Notes under the pieces: model-generated | The model's database searches: none | What the model was told of the DNA's origin: nothing | The model's input: the letters and a program-made list of their open reading frames with translations, nothing else | Made by a program: the position numbers and the translations under genes | Shown here: positions 21,442 through 29,735 of the stretch, piece after piece | Layout of the letters: the number at the start of each line of letters is the position of its first letter | Position numbering within the stretch: position 1 is the first letter of the stretch | Assembly: GCA_019931245.1 (NCBI GenBank) | Contig: JAINDL010000047.1 | Location: 1 to 64,000 of the forward strand | Source of the DNA: Bryobacteraceae bacterium CoA2 C42 | Lineage (GTDB): Bacteria > Acidobacteriota > Terriglobia > Bryobacterales > Bryobacteraceae | Direction of reading: 5' to 3' | Length of the DNA: 64,000 nucleotides

Positions 21442-22899
21442 ATGTTGAACATCCCTGGACGTATCGCTGGACAGACTTGTGAAGGGCCCACCCGCCGCGA
21501 ACTGCTGCGCATCGGCTCGCTGGGCCTGGCGGGTCTGCACCTGCCCGGGTTTTTCCTTTCGCAGAAAGCGGCGAAGGCCGCGGCCGTAGCCGAGCGGTTC
21601 GCCGGCGCCAAGGGCTTCGGCAACGCCAAGAACGTCATCATGATCTTCCTGCAGGGCGGGCCGAGCCACATCGACATCTGGGACCCGAAGCCGAACGCGC
21701 CCTCCAATATCCGCGGCGAGTTCAAGCCGATCAAGACGAAGATCCCCGGCACCTGGATCGGCGAACACATGCCGATGATGGCCGATACGATGGACAAGGT
21801 GACGCTCATCCGTTCGATGAGCTACACGCCGAACGGGCTGTTCAACCACACGGCGGCGATCTATCAGATGCTCACCGGCTATCCGCCGGACAAGGTCTCA
21901 CCCTCCGGCCAGCTTGAACCGCCCAACGCCGCCGACTTCCCGACGGCCGGCAGCCACATTTCGAAGATGATGCCGATGAAGGACGCCATGCTGCCCTTCG
22001 TCGAACTGCCGCGTCCGCTGCAGGAGTCCGGGATTATCGGCAAGGGGGGCGCGGCTGGCTTCCTCGGTAAGGCCTATGACCCCTACCGGATGTATCAGGA
22101 CCCGGCGCAGAAGGTGACGCTTGAAGATCTGTCGCTGCGCAAGGAGATTCCGCCGGAGCGGCTGAAGGATCGCTTTGAACTGCTCAAGGGCATCAACGGT
22201 TCGATGCCGGAGCTCGAAAAGGCGCTGAACGCCTCGGCCGTCGATGAGTACTACGGCAAGGCCTATGATCTGGTGCTTTCGGGCAAGGCGCGGGACGCGA
22301 TGGACCTGACCAGGGAATCGGACAAGATGCGGGAGCGTTACGGCCTGCACACCTTCGGACAGAGCACGTTGATGGCGCGGCGTCTGATCGAGGCCGGAAC
22401 GAAGTTTGTGCAGGTGAACTGGCCATCGGTGGCCAACGGAGACCCCGAAAAGACGGCGTGGGATACGCACGCCGCCAATTTCGGTCCGCTCAAGAATCTG
22501 CACTGTCCGAAGCTGGACCGGAGCCTGTCCGCGCTGCTGCAGGATATGGACGACCGGGGGCTGCTCAAGGAGACGCTGGTGGTGGCCGTGGGTGAGTTCG
22601 GCCGGAGCCCGCGCATGGGCGTTTCGACGAGCGGCAACAGCAACAGCCCCGATGGCCGCGACCACTGGCCTTATTGCTACAGCGCGGTGGTGGCCGGCGC
22701 CGGCATCGGCCGCGGCGTGCAGTACGGCGAAAGCGACGCGACCGCGTCAAGCCCGAAGGAGAAGCCGGTGCATCCGAACGATCTGCTGGCGACCATCTAC
22801 TTTGCGCTGGGCATTGATCCGGAGATGGAGATCCGCAACCATCTGAATCAGCCGCGGGAGTTGGTGAAGGGCAAGGTTGTCACCGACTTGTTCGCCTAG
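21442..22899 (+). CDS. DUF1501 family protein, Tat-exported
   Basis: 485 residues. Ribosome site AAGGAG (21429-21434) precedes the ATG at 21442. The N-terminus has a Tat-like signal (TRRELLRIGSLGLAGLHLPG). DUF1501 blocks: IMIFLQGGPSHIDIWDPKPN near residue 70, NHTAAIYQMLTG, the late VAVGEFGRSPRM and GRDHWPYCYSAVVAGAGI. It has an insert or variable region compared with the copy at 889-2265. Likely works with the preceding PSD1 protein, as the pair is repeated in the window; the reaction is unknown. An in-frame region upstream of 21442 belongs to shadow coding over the PSD1 end and was not used. Confidence 0.87.
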   Translation: MLNIPGRIAGQTCEGPTRRELLRIGSLGLAGLHLPGFFLSQKAAKAAAVAERFAGAKGFGNAKNVIMIFLQGGPSHIDIWDPKPNAPSNIRGEFKPIKTKIPGTWIGEHMPMMADTMDKVTLIRSMSYTPNGLFNHTAAIYQMLTGYPPDKVSPSGQLEPPNAADFPTAGSHISKMMPMKDAMLPFVELPRPLQESGIIGKGGAAGFLGKAYDPYRMYQDPAQKVTLEDLSLRKEIPPERLKDRFELLKGINGSMPELEKALNASAVDEYYGKAYDLVLSGKARDAMDLTRESDKMRERYGLHTFGQSTLMARRLIEAGTKFVQVNWPSVANGDPEKTAWDTHAANFGPLKNLHCPKLDRSLSALLQDMDDRGLLKETLVVAVGEFGRSPRMGVSTSGNSNSPDGRDHWPYCYSAVVAGAGIGRGVQYGESDATASSPKEKPVHPNDLLATIYFALGIDPEMEIRNHLNQPRELVKGKVVTDLFA

Positions 22900-22906
22900 G
22901 ATTCTG

Positions 22907-22912
22907 TATACT
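22907..22912 (+). promoter_or_regulatory. TATACT -10 box, 7 nt before a GTG start
   Basis: TATACT at 22907-22912 is separated by exactly 7 nt from the GTG start of the DUF1080 gene (22920), so transcription would begin at or next to the start codon (leaderless). There is no Shine-Dalgarno sequence and no clear -35. The same TATACT-N7-start geometry is seen at 55867. Confidence 0.45.
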
Positions 22913-22919
22913 CCAAAGC

Positions 22920-23753
22920 GTGAAGTTATTCGCTCTATTCGCTCTTGTCGCGGTTTCCGCCTCCGCTCAGTCGGCCAAGGATTGGATTCCGCTCTTTAAC
23001 GGCCGGGACCTGACCGGATGGACGCCGAAGATCACCGGCTATCCGGTCGGGGAGAATTTCGCCAACACCTTCCGCGTGCAGGACGGTTACCTGACCGTCG
23101 GCTACGAAGGCTACGACAAGTTCAACCAGCGCTTCGGGCACCTCTTTTACAAAGAGTCCTTCTCGTACTACCGGATTCGCCTCGAGTACCGGTTTATCGG
23201 GAATCAGTCGAACGAAGGGCCGGGCTGGGCAACGCGCAACAGCGGCATCATGGTGCATGGTCAACCGGTCGAGACGATGCAGAAGGATCAGGACTTCCCC
23301 ATTTCGATCGAGGTGCAACTGCTCGGCGGCCTCGGCAAGGGGCCGCGGACGACCGGCAACCTGTGCACCCCGGGCACGAACGTGGAGCGGGACGGGAAGC
23401 TGTTCACCCCGCACTGCCTGAACTCGACGTCGCCGACTTTTGACGGTGACCAGTGGGTGCAGGCCGAGGTGCTCGTGAAGGGCTCCGAATCGGTGGAGCA
23501 CTTCATCAACGGGCAATCCGTGCTCAAGTACGAGCATCCGCAGATTGGCGGCGGCGCGGTGTCCCATCATGACCCGGCCGTGAAGGTAGACGGCAAGCTG
23601 CTCGAGTCCGGCTCGATTTCGCTGCAGAGCGAGAGCCATCCGGTGCAGTTCCGGAAGGTGGAGCTGCTGAACCTGGCCGGGTGTTTGGATAAGAAGGCAA
23701 AGAACTACAAGGCCTATTTGCTTAAATCGGATCCGTCGGCCTGCCGTTTCTAA
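22920..23753 (+). CDS. DUF1080 / 3-keto-disaccharide hydrolase-like exported protein
   Basis: 277 residues with a signal peptide (VKLFALFALVAVSASAQS, first codon GTG). The family signature W-x-P-L-F-N-G-R-D-L-T-G-W is at residues about 23-36; the concanavalin-like fold continues with FSYYRIRLEYRFIG, GIMVHGQPVETM, ISIEVQLLGG and VEHFINGQSVLKYEHPQ. Some DUF1080 members cleave 3-keto-glycosides; activity here is inferred. It follows DUF1501 by 20 nt but has its own possible leaderless promoter. A second DUF1080 gene and a fragment of another lie at 60052-60856. The end has cysteines (GCLDKKAKNY, SACRF). Confidence 0.88.
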   Translation: MKLFALFALVAVSASAQSAKDWIPLFNGRDLTGWTPKITGYPVGENFANTFRVQDGYLTVGYEGYDKFNQRFGHLFYKESFSYYRIRLEYRFIGNQSNEGPGWATRNSGIMVHGQPVETMQKDQDFPISIEVQLLGGLGKGPRTTGNLCTPGTNVERDGKLFTPHCLNSTSPTFDGDQWVQAEVLVKGSESVEHFINGQSVLKYEHPQIGGGAVSHHDPAVKVDGKLLESGSISLQSESHPVQFRKVELLNLAGCLDKKAKNYKAYLLKSDPSACRF

Positions 23754-23759
23754 GGAATC

Positions 23760-23839
23760 GCGCACAACGGACTCGCTACGGCCCGGCAGGAGGGGCGAGT
23801 TCCTCGCCCGTTGGCGCCGAGCCTACGCGGCCTGTGCGC
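23760..23839 (+). repeat. 80-bp palindromic repeat, copy 1
   Basis: Bounded by inverted ends GCGCACA (23760-23766) and TGTGCGC (23833-23839), with an internal hairpin GGGCGAG-TTC-CTCGCCC. Five copies exist in the window: three here in tandem and two in opposite orientation at 33163 and 33256. Confidence 0.85.
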
Positions 23840-23851
23840 TCTTATTGAACC

Positions 23852-23932
23852 GCGCACAACGGACTCGCTGCGGCCCGGCAGGAGGGGCGAGTTCCTGGCC
23901 CGTTTGGTGCCGAGCCTACGCGGCCTGTGCGC
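23852..23932 (+). repeat. 80-bp palindromic repeat, copy 2 (81 bp)
   Basis: Same unit as copy 1 with GCGCACA at 23852 and TGTGCGC ending at 23932; one extra base near the centre and CTGGCC in place of CTCGCC weakens the internal hairpin. It is separated from copy 1 by 12 bp (CTTATTGAAC-type spacer). Confidence 0.85.
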
Positions 23933-23944
23933 TCGTATTGAACC

Positions 23945-24024
23945 GCGCACAACGGACTCGCTTCGGCCCGGCGGGGTGGGCGAGTTCCTCGCCCGTTGGT
24001 GCCGTGTCTACGCGGCCTGTGCGC
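23945..24024 (+). repeat. 80-bp palindromic repeat, copy 3, overlapping the end of the MFS gene
   Basis: Ends GCGCACA (23945-23951) and TGTGCGC (24018-24024). Its right end encodes the last residues and the stop codon of the minus-strand transporter (stop at 24008), so the element has entered or replaced the 3' end of that gene. Confidence 0.85.
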
Positions 24025-25192
24025 TCTTAACGAACAGCAGCAGCGCTCCCACGGCGATCAGAGGGGAGGCGCCGGCCACGACAATGGCCGCGGTATAGTC
24101 CTGCCCGTCGCCGAGCAGGTAGCCGGTAATCAGCGGAGCCAGGGCCCCGGCCACCTGCGCCATCATGTTCTGAAAGCCGAGCGCGCGCCCGACGAGCGCG
24201 CGCGGCACCGCGCTCTGCGACATCGCCCAATAGTTGCCCGCGCCGATGCCCACGCCCATCAGCGAGGCGAGTAGCACCCAGATCACCGGACCGCCCTTGG
24301 GGATCCAGATCAGCCCCAGGAGGATGGACGCCATGGAGAACCCGGCGCAGACGAAGCGCCGCCGCAGGAGCAGCGGATCGGCGGCGCCCCGCAGGGCGCG
24401 GTCGGCCCAGGCTCCGCCCACGAGGTTGACGAGCGCCATGCCGCCAAGCGGCAGCGCCATCGTCAGGCCCATCTTCAGATTCGGAAAGCCGTGCGCCTGC
24501 ATCAGGTAGGCGGGGATCCAGGTCACGACGAAGAACCAGAAATAGGAGTAGAAAAAGACGCTGAGGGAGAGCCCCCAGGCGACCGGCGCCTTGAGGAAAT
24601 CGACCAGTGAGCCTTCGGCCTGGCTGACCGTGGCGACGGCGCCGCGCGGGGCGAGCAGCCACCAGGGCGCCACCCACAGGCAGCCGCCAAGACCCGTGGC
24701 GAGGAACATGGCCCGCCAACCCAGCCACTCGATGAGGGAGGAGCCGATGAGCGCCCCGAGGGCCGGGCCCATCGTCAGGCCGGCGACATAGATAGCCGTC
24801 GGCAGGCCCTGCTCGCGCTCGTTGAAGTTCTGTTTGATGAACGACATGCTGGCCAGCGGGGCGATGGCTTCGCCCATGCCCAGCAACAGGCGCAGGGCGA
24901 ACATCTCTTCAAACGACCGCGCCCAGCCGATGGCGGCCGAGGCGAGGCACCAGAGCAGAAACGCCCCGGCATAGAGCTTGCGGATGCCGAAGCGGTCGAG
25001 CAGCGCCCCGCCCGGCACCTGGAAGGCGGCATAGGTCCAGAAGAAGCTCGACAGCAGCAGCCCCATCTGCGCCGGGGTGAGCGCGAACTCCTGCATGATG
25101 GGCACGGCGGCAATGCTGAGATTGCCACGGTCCATGTAGCTGATGACGATGCCGAGAAAAAGCAGTCCGAGGACGATCCAGCGGCGTTCCAT
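24008..25192 (-). CDS. MFS transporter, anion:cation symporter (ACS)-like
   Basis: 394 residues with about 12 hydrophobic segments. The N-terminus RRWIVLGLLFLGIVISYMDRGNLS and the loop LDRFGIRKLYAGAFLLWC are typical of MFS carriers of the ACS type, which move sugar acids (for example galactonate or glucarate) with protons; the substrate is inferred only. It lies directly after a sugar phosphate isomerase/epimerase-like gene (TAA of that gene abuts this ATG), suggesting joint use of a sugar or sugar acid. Odd feature: the last residues SAQAA and the TAG stop are encoded by an 80-bp repeat (23945-24024). Confidence 0.85.
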   Translation of the reverse strand: MERRWIVLGLLFLGIVISYMDRGNLSIAAVPIMQEFALTPAQMGLLLSSFFWTYAAFQVPGGALLDRFGIRKLYAGAFLLWCLASAAIGWARSFEEMFALRLLLGMGEAIAPLASMSFIKQNFNEREQGLPTAIYVAGLTMGPALGALIGSSLIEWLGWRAMFLATGLGGCLWVAPWWLLAPRGAVATVSQAEGSLVDFLKAPVAWGLSLSVFFYSYFWFFVVTWIPAYLMQAHGFPNLKMGLTMALPLGGMALVNLVGGAWADRALRGAADPLLLRRRFVCAGFSMASILLGLIWIPKGGPVIWVLLASLMGVGIGAGNYWAMSQSAVPRALVGRALGFQNMMAQVAGALAPLITGYLLGDGQDYTAAIVVAGASPLIAVGALLLFVKSAQAA

Positions 25193-26122
25193 TTAACCGG
25201 CCAACGCTTGGCGGCAGTAGTCGAGGCACTTCTTCATCTCGGCCATGACGGTGGAGCCTTCGCCGATGGCATACTCGAGTTCGATGTTGGCCGGCCAGGT
25301 ATACTTTTCCTTTTTCATCAGTTGGAGCACCTCTTTGATCGGGGTGCTGCCCTGGCCCCAGGGCAGGTTGGCCGCGCCGTCGTTGCCGTAGCGGCGGTCT
25401 TTGAGATGGAAGCTGGTGATGCGCGGGGCGTTGGCGCGGATGAAGGGGATGGGCGATTTGTTGATGGCGGCGGTGAAGTGGCCGACGTCGAGGTTGATGC
25501 TGTTGTACTTCGATTGGCCAAGCGCGGTCTCCCAGCTCTGCTCGTTGACCTGCATGTGGTTGTGGTAGCCGGCGTAGATCTTGTGCCTGGCGGCGAAGGC
25601 GCCGATGCGTTCGGTGAGCGCGGCTTCCTTGGGCAGTTCCATGGTGACGCTGCGGGCGCCGAGCGCCTTGGCGACGTTAAACACATAGTCGTATTCGGCA
25701 TCGGGCATGTCGGCGGTGAGCGAGAGCTTGACGATGCCGATATTGACGCCGGCGGCGCTGTAGAGCTTGCGCAACTCCTTGTACTTGTCCATCGAGACCG
25801 AGGTGCGCCATGCGGTGCGTTCGGCGGCGAGTTTCTTCATGGCGGCCTGCCGTTCGGGCGTCATCTGGCGGCCGGCGAAGGCGGGGCCGCGCATCTGCGG
25901 GGCGCCGGCGAAAGACTCGGCGGCGTCGCCCATGAGTTCGACCGCACTGATGCCGAGTTCGGTGCAGTAGCGGAGCAGCTCCGGGGCGGAACTGGGCAGG
26001 GAGCGGAAGCAGTAGGTAATGGCCCCAATCTGGACTCCACCGATCCGGGAGTTTGGTTTCTGTCCGGCGGCGGTGGCCGCGGCGGCGGTCATCAGGGCAA
26101 AGCTGCGTCGTGTCAAACTCAT
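25193..26122 (-). CDS. Sugar phosphate isomerase/epimerase-like TIM barrel, Tat-exported
   Basis: 309 residues. The start MSLTRRSFALMTAAAATAAG is a Tat signal. The rest is an AP-endonuclease-2/xylose-isomerase-type TIM barrel: ELGISAVELMGDA near residue 58, AGYHNHMQVNE near 188, SINLDVGHFTAAI near 214, ITSFHLKDRRYGN near 240 and ANIELEYAIGEG near 285, which hold the expected acidic and histidine metal ligands. It is first in a two-gene unit with the MFS transporter and divergent from the TonB receptor (106 bp between starts). Substrate unknown; exported members are common in Acidobacteria and Bacteroidota. Confidence 0.85.
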   Translation of the reverse strand: MSLTRRSFALMTAAAATAAGQKPNSRIGGVQIGAITYCFRSLPSSAPELLRYCTELGISAVELMGDAAESFAGAPQMRGPAFAGRQMTPERQAAMKKLAAERTAWRTSVSMDKYKELRKLYSAAGVNIGIVKLSLTADMPDAEYDYVFNVAKALGARSVTMELPKEAALTERIGAFAARHKIYAGYHNHMQVNEQSWETALGQSKYNSINLDVGHFTAAINKSPIPFIRANAPRITSFHLKDRRYGNDGAANLPWGQGSTPIKEVLQLMKKEKYTWPANIELEYAIGEGSTVMAEMKKCLDYCRQALAG

Positions 26123-26191
26123 CGCCCCAAGTCTCTCGCGATCTTCGCGCCCCGCGCAAGCACCCCCGGTTTGTTATATGATTTGTCCCAT

Positions 26192-26210
26192 CGTTAAAAA
26201 TCATTTAACG
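26192..26210. promoter_or_regulatory. Candidate operator palindrome upstream of the TonB receptor gene
   Basis: CGTTAAA (26192-26198) and TTTAACG (26204-26210) are perfect inverted 7-mers around a 5-nt centre. The site lies between a TTATAT box (about 26174-26179) and the ribosome site of the TonB gene (GGGAGG at about 26217), in the 106-bp divergent region shared with the isomerase gene. LacI/GntR-type operators have this form; an mRNA hairpin is the other reading. Confidence 0.4.
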
Positions 26211-26228
26211 CCATCAGGGAGGTCTCTT

Positions 26229-29200
26229 TTGAAGACAAGCAAGGTTGCTTGGCTCGCCATGCTCGCGCTATGGCTCACGTCAAGCCTATTGGGACAGTCG
26301 TTCACCGGAAGCGTGAACGGGATTGTGACCGACGAAACGGGAGCGGTGGTCGGGGCGGCCAAGGTGGTCGTCACGGACCGGGACCGCGGCACCACGTTTC
26401 GGACGGTCGCCGACGGCTCCGGCCGGTTTGTAGTGACCGCGCTGCCCCCGGGCAATTACTCGCTCGTGGTGGAAGCGCCGGGCTTTAAGAAATTTCAGAG
26501 CGGCGGCTTCAGCGTCGCCGTGCAGGAGCAGCGTTCGATTGCGGCGCAACTGCAGGTGGGCGATGTGACGACGACCGTCGAGGTGGAGGGGTCGGCCGCG
26601 CTGGTCAACACGACCATTTCGAACCTCGGGCAGGTGATCGACAACAAGTACATTCTGCAGTTGCCCAATCTGGCCCGCAACTCGATGAGTCTGGCGTATC
26701 TGACGCCGGGCGTGGTCGGATCCGGCGGGCGGCGCGGCGACAGCAATACGAACTTCAGCGCCAACGGTTCGCGGAATTCGACCTCCGACGTGCTGATTGA
26801 CGGGGCTACGGTGACGACGGTCGAGCAGAACTCCGGCATCTCCGACTTGAAGTTTTCGCCGTCGGTCGACGCGGTGCAGGAGTTCAAGATGCAGACCAAC
26901 TTCTTCTCGGCCGAGTACGGCCAGACCGGCGGCGCGGTGGTGAACATGGTGACCCGCTCGGGCACCAACGACCTGCACGGCACTGGCTATTACTTCATGC
27001 GCGATGCCAAGCTCAACGCCAATGACTGGTTTTCCAACCGGGCGGGCCGCGCCATTCCGGCCTTCCACCGCGATCAGTACGGTGGCGTGATCGGCGGGCC
27101 GGTGATCAAGAACAAGACCTTCTTCTTTGGCGCCTACGAGTACACGACGCAGGAGAGCCCCACCAGCCAGCAGGCCAGCCTGCCGACGGCCGAGCAGCGC
27201 CGCGGTGACTTTTCGCAAACCTTCAACGCATCGGGCCAACTGATGCAGATCTTCGATCCGTTCAACACGATTACGAACGCGGCCGGGGTGATCACGCGGC
27301 AGCCGCTGGCGGGCAACATCGTTCCGGCGTCGCGGATGAACCCGCTGGCCGTGAAGGCGCTTACTTTTCTACCGGCTCCCAACCAGCAAGGCGCGGCCTT
27401 TACCAACGCCAACAACTGGTTCAACCAGGGCATCAATACCAGCAAATCGCACCAGATCACCGTCAAAGGCGATCACAACTTCAACCAGAACAACCGCATC
27501 AGCGGACGCTGGAGCAATCAGCGAAACGACGGAACGAACCCAAACCTGTTCGGCGATGGCAACCCGTCCTACTTCACGGGCGGCCCCAGCTTCACCCGCA
27601 CGCAGTCGATGGTTGGTGACTTCACCCACGTGGCGAATGCGACGACGCTATTCGTTTTCCGCTACGGCTACACGTACTCCAACTTTGGCCGGAATCCGTT
27701 TTTTGATACGTTTGATCCGACTTCGCTCGGCTTTGCCTCGAACATCAAGGACAATGCGACCAACCTGGTCTTCCCGCGCTTCGGGCCGGAAGGCTTCCGC
27801 GAGTGGGGTACGGAAGGCTATTGGATCATGGATCGTCAGGAGGCCGTCCACCACTGGTCGGGTTCGATGACGAAGATGATCGGCGGCCACAACATCAAAG
27901 CCGGCGGCGAGCGGCGCTACAACCGCCTCGACTACCTGCAGCCGGGTTTCCCTTCGGGCAACTACAGCTTCGCCCGCGGCGCCACCTGCGCGGACCGCTT
28001 CACCTGCCCTTCCAACCAAGGCAATGGTTTGGCCACCATGCTGCTCGGCTGGACCACGGGCAGCAACTACCACATCGAACCGAAAGCTTTCTCCCGGTCG
28101 GCCTACTGGGGCTTCTATCTGCAGGATGACTGGAAGATCACGAGCAAGCTGACGATCAACCTGGGCGTGCGCTACGACTTCGACGTACCGCGCTGGGAGA
28201 CGAAGGACCGCTACAGCTACTGGGATCTGGACGCGCAGTCGCCCATCCGGGCTCAGGGCTATGACACGCGGGGCGTCATCAAGTTTGTCGATGACAAGAA
28301 CCGCTCGCCATTCGACGCCGACAGGAACAACTGGCAGCCGCGCGTCGGCTTCGCCTATGCGCTGAATCCGAAGACCGCAATCCGCTCGGGCTATGGCCTC
28401 TTCTACACCCTCTCCCGCGCGACGGTGTTCGGCCGCCCGGGCACTGGCTTCACGATCAACTCGCCGTCGATCTGGACCGTTGACTCCAACGCGACGCTGG
28501 CCACGCAGCTGAACAACCCGTTCCCGAATGGCGTGCTGTTGCCGCCGGGCCGTTCGCAGGGCGACCGCACGCTGCTCGGCTTCGGCGCCGGCACCATTGT
28601 GCGCGACTACAACCGGAACCCGGAGTACCACTCCTGGAACCTGTCGATCCAGCGCGAACTGCCGCAGCAATCGGTGCTGGAGATCAACTACACCGGCAGC
28701 CGCGGGACGCACCTGTTCATGCCGATTACCACGCTCTCGCCGCTCAATCCGACGCACTGGGCGCTGGGCCGGACGGTACTGAACCAACTGGTTCCCAATC
28801 CGTTCTTCGGTCAGATCACCGATTCGCGTTCGCAGTTGAGCCAGCCCAATATCACGCGGGTCCGCACGCTGCGTCCCATGCCGCAGTTTGACGGCACCAG
28901 CGTGGGTACGGCGGAGCCGGCACGTGGCGACTCCAACTACCATGCTCTGCAGTTGAAGCTCGAGCGGCGCTTCAGCCAGGGGCTAACGCTGCTGACGCAC
29001 TACACCTGGTCGAAGATGATCGACAACGTTTCGCACAGCTCGGGCAACGTCTCGTGGCTGGGCGGATCGACCACCCTGCAGAACATTTGGGACCTCCGCG
29101 GTGAGCGGGCGCTCTCCTCGCATGACGTTGCCAACCGCTTCGTGATGACCGGTTCCTATGAGTTGCCGTTCGGCCGCGGCCGGGCGATCGGTGCGAACAT

Positions 29201-29675
29201 GAACCGGGTTCTCAACTGGTTTGCCGGCGGCTGGAATCTCAGCGGCGTGTTGCTCATGCAGAGCGGCATGCCGCTGCAGGTCAACCAGGCCGGCGGCGCC
29301 ATTTGGGACGGCACCCAGCGTCCGAACCTGATCGGCGACCCCAGCACCACGGGCCGCGTGCAGGACCGGCTGAACGGGTACTTCAACCGGGCGGCGTTCT
29401 CGCAGCCGTTGGCAGACGTCCCGGGCTCCGCTCCCCGCAACCTCAACTACCGTGGACCGGGCATCAAGACCCTGGACGCGGCCCTGTTGAAGAGCATCGT
29501 GGTGAAGGAAGGACACCGCATCGAGATCCGTCTCGAGGCGACCAACTTCACCAACACCCCGATGTTTGGCGATCCGGCCCTCAACTTCGGCGCTGTAGAC
29601 TTCGGGCAGATCACGAGCCTGCGCAACGGCGTGGGGCCGCGCAACATGCAGTTCGGCTTGAAGTACTACTTCTAG
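26229..29675 (+). CDS. TonB-dependent receptor, Oar-like with N-terminal carboxypeptidase-regulatory domain
   Basis: 1148 residues. A signal peptide ends near LLGQSFTGSV; residues about 25-105 are a CarboxypepD_reg-like beta-sandwich (VNGIVTDETGAVVGAAKVVV, ALPPGNYSLVVEAPGFKKF). A plug domain follows (about 120-240: ISNLGQVIDNKYILQLPNL, FSAEYGQTGGAVVNMVTRSG) and a long outer-membrane barrel ending in a terminal aromatic (QFGLKYYF). It probably imports large organic ligands with TonB energy; the ligand is unknown. I chose the TTG at 26229 because GGGAGG sits 7 nt upstream and it begins the signal peptide; the upstream ATG at 26019 lies in the divergent gene. A terminator hairpin follows at 29696. 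Confidence 0.92.
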   Translation: MKTSKVAWLAMLALWLTSSLLGQSFTGSVNGIVTDETGAVVGAAKVVVTDRDRGTTFRTVADGSGRFVVTALPPGNYSLVVEAPGFKKFQSGGFSVAVQEQRSIAAQLQVGDVTTTVEVEGSAALVNTTISNLGQVIDNKYILQLPNLARNSMSLAYLTPGVVGSGGRRGDSNTNFSANGSRNSTSDVLIDGATVTTVEQNSGISDLKFSPSVDAVQEFKMQTNFFSAEYGQTGGAVVNMVTRSGTNDLHGTGYYFMRDAKLNANDWFSNRAGRAIPAFHRDQYGGVIGGPVIKNKTFFFGAYEYTTQESPTSQQASLPTAEQRRGDFSQTFNASGQLMQIFDPFNTITNAAGVITRQPLAGNIVPASRMNPLAVKALTFLPAPNQQGAAFTNANNWFNQGINTSKSHQITVKGDHNFNQNNRISGRWSNQRNDGTNPNLFGDGNPSYFTGGPSFTRTQSMVGDFTHVANATTLFVFRYGYTYSNFGRNPFFDTFDPTSLGFASNIKDNATNLVFPRFGPEGFREWGTEGYWIMDRQEAVHHWSGSMTKMIGGHNIKAGGERRYNRLDYLQPGFPSGNYSFARGATCADRFTCPSNQGNGLATMLLGWTTGSNYHIEPKAFSRSAYWGFYLQDDWKITSKLTINLGVRYDFDVPRWETKDRYSYWDLDAQSPIRAQGYDTRGVIKFVDDKNRSPFDADRNNWQPRVGFAYALNPKTAIRSGYGLFYTLSRATVFGRPGTGFTINSPSIWTVDSNATLATQLNNPFPNGVLLPPGRSQGDRTLLGFGAGTIVRDYNRNPEYHSWNLSIQRELPQQSVLEINYTGSRGTHLFMPITTLSPLNPTHWALGRTVLNQLVPNPFFGQITDSRSQLSQPNITRVRTLRPMPQFDGTSVGTAEPARGDSNYHALQLKLERRFSQGLTLLTHYTWSKMIDNVSHSSGNVSWLGGSTTLQNIWDLRGERALSSHDVANRFVMTGSYELPFGRGRAIGANMNRVLNWFAGGWNLSGVLLMQSGMPLQVNQAGGAIWDGTQRPNLIGDPSTTGRVQDRLNGYFNRAAFSQPLADVPGSAPRNLNYRGPGIKTLDAALLKSIVVKEGHRIEIRLEATNFTNTPMFGDPALNFGAVDFGQITSLRNGVGPRNMQFGLKYYF

Positions 29676-29695
29676 CCGGAAGCGAGCTGTTCGCC

Positions 29696-29729
29696 AAGAG
29701 CCTCCCGCCTTTGCCGGCGGGAGGCTCTT
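29696..29729. terminator. Two-way terminator hairpin
   Basis: Bases 29696-29709 and 29716-29729 form a perfect 14-bp stem (AAGAGCCTCCCGCC type) with a 6-nt loop, between the plus TonB gene (ends 29675) and the minus DUF1552 gene (ends 29736). Short T runs flank it in both directions because the stem begins with AAGAG and ends with CTCTT. Confidence 0.8.
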
Positions 29730-29735
29730 TCCGCT

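Noticed and set aside
23760-24024. CRISPR-like appearance of three regularly spaced repeats
   Set aside because: Repeats are 80 bp and palindromic, spacers are only 12 bp and nearly identical, and no cas genes are present.
27648-28943. 431-codon minus frame opposite the TonB receptor
   Set aside because: Arginine/valine-rich shadow with no domain; the plus frame has the full receptor architecture.
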